The notes under the pieces were generated by a model. The model saw only the letters and a program-made list of their open reading frames with translations. It did no database searches and had not been told where the DNA came from. From Paragyromitra xinjiangensis (taxonomy: Eukaryota; Ascomycota; Pezizomycetes; Pezizales; Discinaceae), in assembly GCA_038503065.1 (NCBI GenBank), contig JBCAMK010000014.1:1426001-1490000 (forward strand): a stretch of 64,000 nucleotides of DNA. The letters run 5' to 3'. Every line of letters starts with the position of its first letter. The first letter of the stretch is position 1. This document shows, in pieces, positions 32,311-42,268 of this stretch. A program made the translations under genes and the position numbers.

Positions 32311-32599
32311 CTTCACAAGACTGACAAATTCATCCGTCACACATGCAGACACGTTACTAGAGCCCCTATATGGTTTCGGTGATCAGCCCATTCCGAACTT
32401 TCCACAAACGAGTGAAGCTATAAATGCACTAGATGGTAGGTAGGTACACCAAATTGTTGAACACGATCTAATCTAACGGGTAACCACGGTAGGGGCAGCG
32501 ATCAATGCTATCCTTAATTCATTGGCTTCGCCGATCAACGGAGCAGTAGAGGTCCGTACGAAAAGGCTGATGAAGCATATTAGCCTTATTCTGGTTTGA

Positions 32600-33523
32600 G
32601 CGGTACTATCCTCGATCAGCCAAATACCAGAACACATATTCTAGCGGAAAAACTTGCTTCGATCCGGTAGGGTAACCAATTTCGGCAATTAGGAACAGGA
32701 TCGGACATTCCTGGTATTTGAGCCGTCTTAGTATCTGGCTGGTCGAAGATAGTAGAGGAGCATATTTCTGATGTGTGCAGGTGTACAGCCGCTGTTTCTT
32801 ATTGAGTATCCCTCAGATTCATGATACTGCTGTTGTTTCTTTCTCCTCTGCATGTGTTTGCGTTGAAGGTTCTTAGCAAGTTTTTTACACCTTGTCTAAG
32901 CTTCCGGCTATACACGGGTTTACTGTTAAATTTGTTTCTTCCAATCCACAGAATTTGAAAAGAGCTTGCATTCTGAAGACCTCGCTAGAAAATAGGTAGG
33001 TGATGCGAGCGTAGATGCCAAGTCCGCCAAAACCCCAGGAGGTACGGAAATCCATCAACTAACGCACCAAGTAAAACATCATTGTTTGGTGTAGGAAAGT
33101 TGGCTCCAAATGTATTTGTACATGTATTTGTAAATGTATAAATTATTCTATTGGGGAATTTATTAAAAATATGGCTGGGGGAATGCATCATAGAGTGCAT
33201 CAATTTACGCATTTCCAATAACGACCTTCTCGTGTTTTAGCCCTAAGAGAGGAAAAATTACGTAATAAAAGGCTGCGACTGGGAGCTGAGCCTGATCTAT
33301 TCAAGGCCACTACCAGACCTCGCATCACTTAAGCTACCAAATTATATGGCCTATTCTCTAAAAATGAAATTCTTAGCACCAATGTTTACAGAAGAGTTAA
33401 AATAAACATTTATTGCCGACTTTGCCGACGACTTTCTCAAGTAGGATTTTCCCTACACCCTTCCTTAGAGCAGAGGAAAGCCATCAGTAAAAGTATAACC
33501 CCAGACAAAATACCCGGACATTC
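32600..33523. other. No gene; one short inverted repeat
   Basis: An inverted repeat TACTATCCTCGATCAGCCAA (about 32605-32628) and its complement (about 32731-32754) encloses about 100 bp just after the stop of the coiled-coil gene; it may be a small MITE or a hairpin in the 3' region. The rest shows no coding region. Confidence 0.35.
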
Positions 33524-33569
33524 TAGAGCGGACGAGATGGCTTATTCTCATCATTCTATGACCGAACGC
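33524..33569 (-). pseudogene. 5' fragment of 5S rRNA
   Basis: The minus strand reads GCGTTCGGTCATAGAATGAT followed by GAGAATAAGCCATCTCG and CGCTCT, matching the first 46 bases of the full 5S copies at 33786 and 59661. The 3' two thirds are missing. Confidence 0.6.
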
Positions 33570-33785
33570 GCCATTCACAAGTAGTTTGGGTCTATATTAT
33601 AGAGAGGCAATCAGAAAAAACTACCAGCCCCTCTTGCACAGCTCAGTAGGGGGGGTGGGAACGAACCTGGGGGCAGATCAATCTTCTCATCTAGGCATCG
33701 AATATTGGAATGTGAGGCCTAAAGTAAAGCAAGGAGATCTAAAATGAAGCTATGGGCCTAGGAAAGGCAGCAAAAAAAAGAAATT

Positions 33786-33904
33786 GCGTTCAGTACCTGG
33801 GATTCCCACATGGTCACCCACTGCAGTACTAGCCAGGCGATAAGATGCTTGGATATGCCAGAGCGAACGGGATGGCTCAATTTCATCATTCTATGACCGA
33901 ACAC
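33786..33904 (-). rRNA. 5S rRNA copy, full length
   Basis: A 119-nt segment on the minus strand, from GTGTTCGGTCATAGAATGAT to CCCAGGTACTGAACGC. The ends pair (GTGTTC with GAACGC) as helix I, and the internal region CTGGCATATCCAAGCATCTT and GGGTGACCATGTGGGAATCC are typical of fungal 5S. A run of eight T follows closely, a pol III terminator. Isolated 5S genes scattered in the genome are normal for Pezizomycotina. Whether this copy is expressed cannot be told; it differs slightly from the copy at 59661. Confidence 0.7.
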
Positions 33905-35066
33905 ATCAACTGCTGGCGAGAAAGTATCATAGCTTTCTTCCTAGAAGCTGATCAAAACACCCGCTTCCAGAAAACAAAGAAATGTTAGAGGGCCTTGTTG
34001 TGAATAAATATAGTAATTATGGAAAGATAGGCTGGGAACGAAACAGGCGCTGGTGGTGGATATATATCGCGAGTAGGAAAAGTCCATATAACGAGAATAA
34101 ATATCGCGGTCATCAAAAATCACTCGGATTTTCTTATAACGATATGCCCTATAAGGATATGCACCCGCGACATTTTAGAAAAAACAAGATTATGCAGCCA
34201 CCGGGCAGAGTCAAATCTAATCTCGCAGCCTGACTTGTCACGTCACCAGTCAGTTTATCCACCATTGATTGACTGCATGTAGTCCCTACAACTAACCAGC
34301 CCCCTATTTTAGAGCGAACGAACGACGATTACGAGATTACACCCAATAATTCCGCCCCAAACCTACGTTACGGTGCTCGGGGTGGTTTCAAGCTATTGGA
34401 TGGATATGCTTTGAAGTGTTTATTGGTGCATTTGTTTCGTTTTGCCTTATCCCTAACAATGCAAAATGATAGGGTCGGGGTGTGAAATGGCATACCCGCT
34501 CTGTTTCATCTAATGCGCCCACGTGTTTTTCGTTTCCTGTTTTCTTCTATCTTGTCCCCGCCTCCCTCTCCCCTCTTCCATCCTGCACCCTAGTCTCTCC
34601 ATTATGCTACGTTTTGTAGTAGATAAGATGCGATTGTTCCTCGCTGATGATGGGTTTCTTACCCTCTTCTATCTGTACTTCTTTTTGTAGTAGCTGCAGT
34701 GGGTTTCCCCGCATGTCTCGCTTCCGATTTAATGGTGTAGTTACTTATTTCTTCCAGGCCAACTTACCCTCCCCCTCATCTATCCGAACCTAAAATTTCA
34801 CCCCATTTCGCTACACCTTTCAGAGATTAGTTCCTACATGACTTTAGGAAATACTGGACAGAGCCCCACAAGCCGCACGAAACGACAGTTAGTCTACCTA
34901 ACCAACTCTGTCATAGTCGGTGGAACTATGGGCTTTGGACGATACGTAACTGCGTGAAATCCCGAAGGCAATGAAGGTATGTCCTATTTGTCACGGTCTC
35001 AAATGATTTCGTGACCATTTTCAACCTGCACTTTGGCCCTGCCACCCATAAGATACTTGTGATCAT
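33905..35066. other. No gene seen
   Basis: Open frames at 33941-34233 have no family resemblance. A pyrimidine-rich stretch lies at about 34500-34620. No repeat ends recognised. Confidence 0.35.
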
Positions 35067-35370
35067 CAGATATCCTTGTTTGTTATCTGTTTGCTCGAGA
35101 TCCCACCATCGGTCTTCAGATATCCTTGTTTGTTATCTGTTTGTTTGGGATCCCACTACCGGTCATCAGATATCCTTGTTTGTTATCTGTTTGTCTGGGA
35201 TCGCACCGCTAGTTATCAGATATCCTTGATTGTTATCTGCTTGCTGGGGGATTTCACCGCCGGCCATCAGGTATCCTTGATTGTTACCTGTTTGCTGGGG
35301 GATTTCACCGCCGGTCATCTGATATCCTTGACTGTTATCTGTTTGTCCGGGGGATCGCACGGTTCTAGTG
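35067..35370 (+). repeat. Minisatellite, six units of about 50 bp
   Basis: Six consecutive units starting at about 35067, 35117, 35167, 35217, 35268 and 35319, each containing CAGATATCCTTGTTTGTTAT (or a close variant) followed by CTGTTTG and a GGATCCCAC or GGATTTCACCG segment. The first three and last three units form two subtypes. Open frames across it are by-products. Confidence 0.85.
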
Positions 35371-36646
35371 TTTCTTATGGGAGGCAAGGGAATTACGCTG
35401 ATTTCTCAATCTCAACTTCATACCAGCATAACGGGCCAAAAAATTCGTAAGGGCCTAAAACCCCAAAAAACCGGACGAGCCTTAAAAATCGGGTGAGCCT
35501 TCGACAATCATTCCACTCTCGATACATATTGGCGCCAGTTATAACGGGAACGTCAAGAATACCCCTTTGCCCATGGATCTTTTATATTCTACAATGTTAG
35601 TCAAATGAATTCTGTTGGGCAAGTTTGGTCACTTTTCTGGCGTTTTCATCTCTCTTCTAATGTGTCTCAGGCTGTATCGCTGCCTCATTACAGATGTTAC
35701 AACCCCACGGGCCCAACCTAATAAGCCGATGGGTGATCGTTCTCCAACTCCAAGTATTCGCAGCGACGATAGTGATGGGAGCGATGGGATGATAGCGAGA
35801 GTGTGGCTGGTGGGACCTGGAAGAGAAGAAGGATAGTATGGATATGTGGAAGTGAGGACGGAACGTTTGAAGACAGGAAAGTGTGGGTATGAGAAAGGGT
35901 GTAGATGGAGAAAGGGGTAACAAAGCGGTTGGTTATTGTTAGAGAAGAAATGATGTTGACAGATAGGGATGGAGGTGAGGAGTTGGAGGATAAGGAGATG
36001 GAGGTGGAAGCGTCATGAAGTGTGTATGGGGATGACAGTTATTAGGGGTGTTAGTGTTTTATTGCTTGCTAGTGCTTGACCGCCATAGTCCAAAGGGCTG
36101 GATGCGTGTAAGAATTATCAATCAATCAATTCATAGCGGCAAAGTAGAGGGGGTCCTAAGCCCTAAACCCTTCCATCTTCACACCCATTCCCAACCGATA
36201 TTTTAGCCTCATCTTTTAACACGCGGTGGAAGAACTGCTTTTAAGAATAATATTATAACGAATATAGTTGGAAGTTTTAGCATGGCTTTAGCTAGTGATT
36301 ATGCCGCGTCGGCGACGATTAGCTAGTTAACTGAGCGTCAGAACGAGAATATCAAAGGGGTCGTGATAATTTTCGGTTTCTGACTTGAAGCGAAGAATAC
36401 TTTTGAACTATTTTTTGACGAATGGCAGAGTGTGGGAAGACAATATCTACATGTGGTCGAAGGTTTTTTTGGTGGGTGAAACACTAGCACTGGGGTGTTT
36501 CGTAGCTAACCCTTATGGCAACATTTACACCACCAGGATAAACCTACCCGTGCTAAATTTGCTACCTAGCCGGTCGAAAAAAAGATTCAATATAAACGAA
36601 ATTAAATTTCACCATTTGCTAACATGGCTCAAGCCAACTTTAACTG
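35371..36646. other. No gene; purine-rich stretch
   Basis: Around 35820-36030 one strand is strongly GA-rich. The frames at 35615-35923 and 36385-36702 lack domain resemblance, and the latter runs into a MITE. Nothing else is recognised. Confidence 0.35.
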
Positions 36647-36756
36647 TAGTCTCGTGCCCAGCCTCGTTGGCGCTAACCACTATCTGCGATCTTATCATCT
36701 AGCGCAATTGACTAATAGCGCCAAGAAGCGGCACAGGAGGTATGGGCACGAGACTA
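36647..36756. mobile_element. Short MITE of the 9-bp-duplication family
   Basis: A 110-bp element with matching inverted ends TAGTCTCGTGCCCA and TGGGCACGAGACTA and an internal pair GTTGGCGCTA/TAGCGCCAA. CTTTAACTG lies directly before it and again 5 bp after it, so the duplication is offset. Its left half matches the element at 27827. Confidence 0.7.
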
Positions 36757-38138
36757 TTCTACTTTAACTGAATCCTAGTCTATTTATTGTTTTGTTCATA
36801 CTCTTTTCTCATGTTTTCGTGCATGGTAGAAACTAAACAGAACCCGATTCCATCCCATTTCAGAGTGTACATGTAGTGTTCAAATCGACTCCCTTTAATC
36901 AAGCCGATGCTACCTGGCTTGTAAACAAACCCCATTTCGATCTCTGGAATGCAAGCCTCACCACCCACCCACCCAATCTATATATGATTGATTAGTCAAG
37001 GCTCGAGCCCAAAGCTCGAGCCTCTAAAATTGAGGCTCGAACAGGCTCGGCTCTTAGGTTCTTTGGCTCGTGCTGTTCGAGCCCGGGGCTCGGCTCGTGG
37101 ACATCACCAGCCCAATGACTCAATTCCAGAAAGGGACCCATGTGAGGTAGATAGTTTCTTGTCGCGCCATATCTTCTGCAGTGCTGCTATGTTATACTAG
37201 AACCCAAACCCTGAGATGGGTTGACACACGGCTAGGCAGAAGCGTCAGGATAACGTCGAGTGAGATCTTATGACTATACTATCACTACCAATGGTACAGA
37301 ATTGTCTATTTGTTCTATCTGTCGCAGCCCGCGAGCTGGTTCGTCTTCCTTTAGCTATTATACTCTCTTTCAGCTATCCCTGGGTTTGCTTTGCTTTTTT
37401 GTTACGGGTATATAAATTTGCAAGCTTAGCTATCGCTGCCATCCAATCACATCACGGTTCATGGCCTATCACTCGTTTTTTACCCCGGTGGGGTAGTTGG
37501 TCTTTATCGATCATCCACCCTCCTAGAGCCTACTACTCGTTCACCTGCTGTGCCCCACTGTTCATCAAGATTTATCTTAGAAACCTCCACTTCAGGATTC
37601 TAGAGGGTTTTATCTCGTCGGTTGAGCCTAGGAGAGTACTACTCTTAAGCGTACTGAAGTTTCAACCAAGGCCTAATAGGCCATACCCGCAATATTTCCC
37701 ACACGAGGGCTACCGCATGTGCATGTATTCTTATTAGCCTCTTAGGTTATCCATCTCTGGTGACTATAGTTTAAATCTACATTTCCTATTTTAACATTTC
37801 TTACGGCAGCCCCGTGAATCTATTTTATGCTAGGAATTTGCTCTTTGGCGCTTTTCAGAGTGATCGTCCCATCCGCCTCTATGAGACCCGTGAGTCTCAC
37901 AAGAATAGTCATCCCATCATGAACCAGCCCCTCATAAAAGTGACTCCGACAGATGCGACTTCTACTCCAAATGGTTACTAGCTATCAACGCCACATATCC
38001 CACGAGATAAAACAAAACAATACCCCGACGATACCGCACGAAATTCACTTCCTGTTGCTACCAGCACTAAGGACTGCAGCCATACAACCGCGTATCGTTT
38101 GCTAAAATAATTCATGTAAGCTCTATAAGCCCGTTCCA
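36757..38138. other. No gene supported
   Basis: A short cluster of GGCTCGAGC-type repeats lies at about 36995-37100. A 155-codon frame at 37270-37737 is hydrophobic with no family resemblance, and I do not call it. Confidence 0.35.
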
Positions 38139-40444
38139 TCATGCTATAAGAATAAAAACACTCACTTTCACCTGCCACAGGCAGCACAGTAGCGGAGAGA
38201 GATCCTTTAGGCTTTGGGGGTGGCTGGGGACTGTATATAGTTTATCTCGAATTAAGATACTAACGTAGCCCTTTCTACGAAGTCGAAAAGATTGGCAAGT
38301 CAATCCTACATTCAAGAGTGGTTAATATTAAGATTACATAGTGAGTAGATCTAACTTACCCGAGAGCATCAAGCCAACCACCTGTATGACTTGTCCGTTC
38401 GAGCGGGTCACATTCACATCTTGGTGAAGGCGGCGTAGCATGTGGCTGAGGTTTATTACCAGCTTTCTGAAATCATCTATCCATTTCGTAGCTATTGTAC
38501 CATCAAACTTCTTCCCCACCTCGTACGCACCGTACTCTAAGGGAGGCCCAGTGCCTCTGAAGATTCCGTCCAAGCGCTCACAAGGTATTAAATAATTTCC
38601 TTTCCCTGTCTGGGTTCTGTTCCTGTTTGTGTGCCGCTGAGTTGCTACAGAGGGCATTTCCTTACTATAAAAATGTCAGAATATAAAGAATATTGGGAAT
38701 GTCGAAAGGAGATCATACCATAGTACTACAAGCCCCTCCAAAGGCATGAGGAGACGCCCAATGAAACTACACCAGATGAAGTTCTCCATCCAGACCTCGT
38801 AATGGGGTTGTATGAGGGGCTTGTCAGAGTGTTCGAGTAGAGGAAGCCTGTAATTGATGAAGTTTAGCCTCATCCGCTAGCTGGGGTAAATAATTATCGG
38901 TTAAATTAAAGGTAAGTAAACTCAAGACCTACATCAAACGATACACAGCATCGACCCACTCTTCAGCTTCGCCTTGCTTTGGTTTAGAGTTGTAAAGAAT
39001 CTCACGAAGTTGATGGGTTGATACCACCTATGTTTTTTAGGAGTGAGAATTTGTATTAGAAAAATCACAAGATAAGCTTACCTCATCCGATAACAAGCAA
39101 GTAGGATCCAATGGAGTTCGAGTTATATGATTGTGTACTCGCAGCCACATTATCTCCTGCCACTCCGAGGTTGTGAACAATTTTTTGGTGTCAGGATCCT
39201 CAGGGTCAAGGATCCATTGGTGTAATAACGAGTCTGGGCGCAAGTGCATAATATTCACATGAAGTACATCTTCCACGGTTCTTCCAGAACTCTGGAATTT
39301 CCATTTCCTTCTAGGGAGCATCTCTTTATATTCAGCCTTCATATAGTGGCGTAAGTCCTCAATACTATATTTCATTCGGGGTAAGCAGATCGGCATGCAA
39401 GTTCGAAGAGAAGGATAAGTACTTTAACTTCTTTTTTTTACTTTTCCTTCCATCTCCCTCCTCAATGCCATCCTCACCCCCCTGCGTACCATTTGGGCTT
39501 GGATTACCCTCACTACTGGGTGAGTAAGTATATACAGAAAAACGAAAGTATCAACTCTAAAACTAAAGGAAAGAAAGACTAAAAGCAGCGTGGAATCACC
39601 TAGAGGATGGGTATGCGTCTTCGACATCACTACCCACGATGCGACATGTAAGTTAGAATGCGAGTTGTCCTGGGGGGAAGATGTAAGGTGGGGGGTACCT
39701 TGAACGATTCTCCTCCCCCCTGCCCCTCTTCCGTCCAGTACCTTCTCCCCCGGTAATTTCGATGTGCCCGCTACCGATGACTACGTTCTGAGAATTTGCA
39801 ACATAAACATCCGGCCTCCCCGGTCTTTCCGGTGGTTCCTTAAAGAACTCTTTGACGATTTCGCGATCAGTCTAGTATAAAATTATCAAACCATATCAGC
39901 AGGACCCCACTGGGTGGGCCAACTACCTTCGGCCTTGGATAAAGTACCCTCAGCTTCAAGTAGCGAGCCTTCAGCATCAGACAACGGTGTATCTGAAGCC
40001 CCCAGTGGGACTAGTGGGGGTCGATCAGCACAGGGCTGGTCTTGAGCCCCGGACAACGGTGCAAGTTTATCAGAATAACCACTGGTTACCTGAGCAAGAA
40101 AACAAGCAGCGGCCATCCAGGTTCCCAGCACTAGTTTTATGGACGGGCATAGACCCTCAATGACCAGCGAACTGGTCATGCCATCTATTAAAGTGCGCTT
40201 CTTGGGGAACAGCATATACCTTAAATTTCTCACGAAGATACGCTGCCTTCTGGCGCCTTCTAAGGGTGTCCGGTTCACCTCGACCGGCGATGATCAGATC
40301 CAGTGACTGAGTCCAATCGGTCTTTACGCGAGTCACCTTTTGCTGTTTCGGAATGCGGCTGGTTGGGTAAGCTGAAACGAAATCCTCTATATTCCATTTT
40401 CGCGATTCGCGGCTGAAGAAGTGATGGATAGCCGGTGCAGGCAT
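38139..40444 (-). CDS. Multi-exon conserved fungal protein, function unknown
   Basis: Exon 1 is 40444-40220 (75 codons, IHHFFSRESRKWNIEDFVSA; donor GTATAT). Middle exons cover about 40090-39400 (an Asp/Glu- and Ser-rich linker, then FFKEPPERPGRPDVYV), about 39380-39082 (MLPRRKWKFQ, ILDPEDPDTKKLFTTSEWQE), 39027-38933 (STHQLREILYNSKPKQGEAE) and about 38880-38719 (FINYRLPLLEHSDKPLIQPH). The last two are clear: 38664-38360 and 38305-38139, with 54-nt introns before each. The conserved core reads RLDGIFRGTGPPLEYGAYEV then GKKFDGTIATKWIDDF and later VVGLMLSGLTCQSFRLRRKG YVS. This matches a protein type I know from many fungal genomes without assigned function; the D...E-x-G-K-K arrangement could suit a PD-(D/E)XK-like fold, which is speculation. 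Joins between 39.0 and 38.9 kb and around 39.9 kb are unsure, so it could be damaged. Confidence 0.55.
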
Positions 40445-41369
40445 GGCAGGAAGTCGTGATGTTTGCGGTGGAGATGAGGAAGCGAGGAAGGTGGGAGATG
40501 GGAAGCGAGGTTATTAGTATGCTGGGGTGGCTGGGCACCTACCTTTGCCAAGAGAAACAGCTAAGCTCTTTATGGTGGTGGATGACTCATCTAGCCCCGT
40601 GTCTGCTGCATAAGCACTAATCTCATTTTGGACAAGCTCGGCAATAGCTGCTATCGATCCCTGCCAAGAACTCGGTTATCAATAACGATTTACTTAAAAT
40701 CCGGCTTGGCACTAATGGATGAAACGTATAGATACCTACATGTATCCTATGTTTCTTACGCCAACGGCCGGAGCGGCATCGAGGATATGGGGATGAAATT
40801 AGCCATCATTAGTAGCTTGTGCATAGAAAAAACTCGACCTAGCCCAATGGCGTATTTTGTGGCTGTACGTATTCCCATTCACGGGAATGAACAACTAAAT
40901 ATCGCGATAAGATCAGAGGATGGTGATAGTCTCTGGAACGGGATCACTCAGAGGTATATATACCTCCGCATGGTCAGAGCTGATGAGTCAACCATACAGT
41001 GTGGAATCTTCTACGCGCAGCCACTAACACCAGGTCAAATCTCATGAGGTTCTACAGTGATCCAAACTGGGAGTTATCATGCCACCTTTAGTAAGGATAA
41101 GACTCCGATTCCTCGAGAATATTCCTTCTAGATCTCTAAACTATGTTTGATTACTTCAAAGCATTTTCACTACAGGATGGCTCTTTTCGCTTCACCCCAC
41201 TCACTAATCTCAACTCACAGCAGCACACGCACCATTGCATATTTCCAAACAGGAGATAATTATTCAATAACTGTATAAATTGACATAAACCACGAACACG
41301 ATCCGGCCAGCCAGATCATACCCCATCTATCCCAACCAAAAATCTAAAAAAAACCCAACTCCAACCCCA
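40445..41369. other. Intergenic; one unrecognised plus-strand frame
   Basis: A 139-codon frame at 40628-41047 (plus strand, SYANGRSGIEDMGMKLAIIS) has no recognised family and no splice context; it could be a gene or chance. The interval also holds the 5' region of the minus-strand gene starting at 40444. Confidence 0.25.
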
Positions 41370-41669
41370 TCAAACCCTCAAAATCTGAACCTCAACCGCA
41401 ACCCACCCAGTACCCTCAAAAAACCGATCAAGTTCCCCCCAATGCTCCTCATTCCCCTCCCTCTGAATAACGATGCGCGCGTTCTCAGCCGCCGAATACC
41501 CCTCAAATAGCTCCACCAGACCGTCATAATGGTGTTGGTTCAGTTCGCGGCAGGCTTTGCAGGGTCTATCGCAATCGAGCTCTAAGATTACCGGGTCTGT
41601 TTCGGGGATTGGGATTTTTTGGGAGGTCTGGTGGTCGCAGGTGAAGGTGGTGAAGATGTAGACGTACAT
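41370..41669 (-). CDS. Small hypothetical protein, 99 aa
   Basis: A single-exon frame with GC-rich codon use like its right-hand neighbours. The product is acidic, with four Cys (CDHQ, CDRPCKAC), the segment YSAAENARIVIQREG and a C-terminal FEGTGWVAVEVQILRV. No signal peptide or membrane segment is evident beyond a slightly hydrophobic start. A TATAAATA sequence lies about 70 bp upstream on the minus strand (near 41738). No family is recognised; it might be a small regulatory or metal-binding protein, but nothing proves that. Confidence 0.55.
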   Translation of the reverse strand: MYVYIFTTFTCDHQTSQKIPIPETDPVILELDCDRPCKACRELNQHHYDGLVELFEGYSAAENARIVIQREGNEEHWGELDRFFEGTGWVAVEVQILRV

Positions 41670-42268
41670 TTTGTTGATGTGATGTGATGGTTGTGATGAT
41701 GATGATTTTGATTTGGAGGGAGGGAGGATGGCGGGTATTTATATTCTTCGAATCCTGGCTTGGTCAAGATGGGCGCCGGTAACTCGTTAGGGGATTGGGG
41801 TTTGGCATACTTGAAGGTTTCAAGTCGGAGGTCTTATGCTGATGGTTCTAGATCTTCGATTGGCATAATGGAAGGTTTAAGGGTTTCAAGATAGATTCGA
41901 GCGGATGGGTAGAATGACTACCAAGCGAATCACACCTACTTGGAAGCAGGATGGACTTCTTGAAAAACATCAACTCCGAGGAAATGGAAGGACAAAGGAG
42001 TGGAAATGATGCTAAGACATCTACCATCACGGTATATCACTCGGCATTACAGCCCTAACCCAATAAAGAAACCCGTTCAAGTCAAAGCCAGAATTCACCC
42101 CCTATACCCTATGAAGACCCAACACAAGAATATCAAAACCACGAACAATTCACAACAGACCATCAAACACGCAGACAAACCCAGCCAACTAGCAAGAAAA
42201 TCTATCCTTTTTTATTCCCAACCAAATCAACGCTATATACCTCCACAACCTAACCTCCCTACTACAAA

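Larger units (their letters stand above)
29436..32599 (+). pseudogene. Small coiled-coil fungal gene interrupted by a hAT element
   Basis: With the hAT element removed, three exons join cleanly: 29436-29611, 29667-29686 plus 32319-32435, and 32493-32599. They give 139 residues with no stop. Introns begin GTATGT and GTAGGT and end TTCAG and GGTAG. The N-terminal part is helical (MAQPNLQNLCDALAAV, LAEQIRQIHHMLQIVQQGQ). The C-terminal part has the pattern LLEPLYGFGDQPIPNFPQTS then AAINAILNSLASPINGAVEV and a basic end. Small fungal proteins of this layout (coiled coil, then PIPxFPxT, then a SAP-like end) are widespread; their function is unknown. The reading frame on either side is undamaged, so the insertion is probably recent. 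Confidence 0.7.

Noticed and set aside
35067..35370. CRISPR-like direct repeats
   Set aside because: Units are contiguous with no unique spacers, and the genome is eukaryotic; this is a minisatellite.
36385..36702. 105-codon plus-strand frame
   Set aside because: Its end lies inside the MITE at 36647-36756 and the rest has no resemblance to any family.
37270..37737. 155-codon plus-strand frame
   Set aside because: Hydrophobic, no family resemblance, no splice or promoter context, in a repeat-rich interval.
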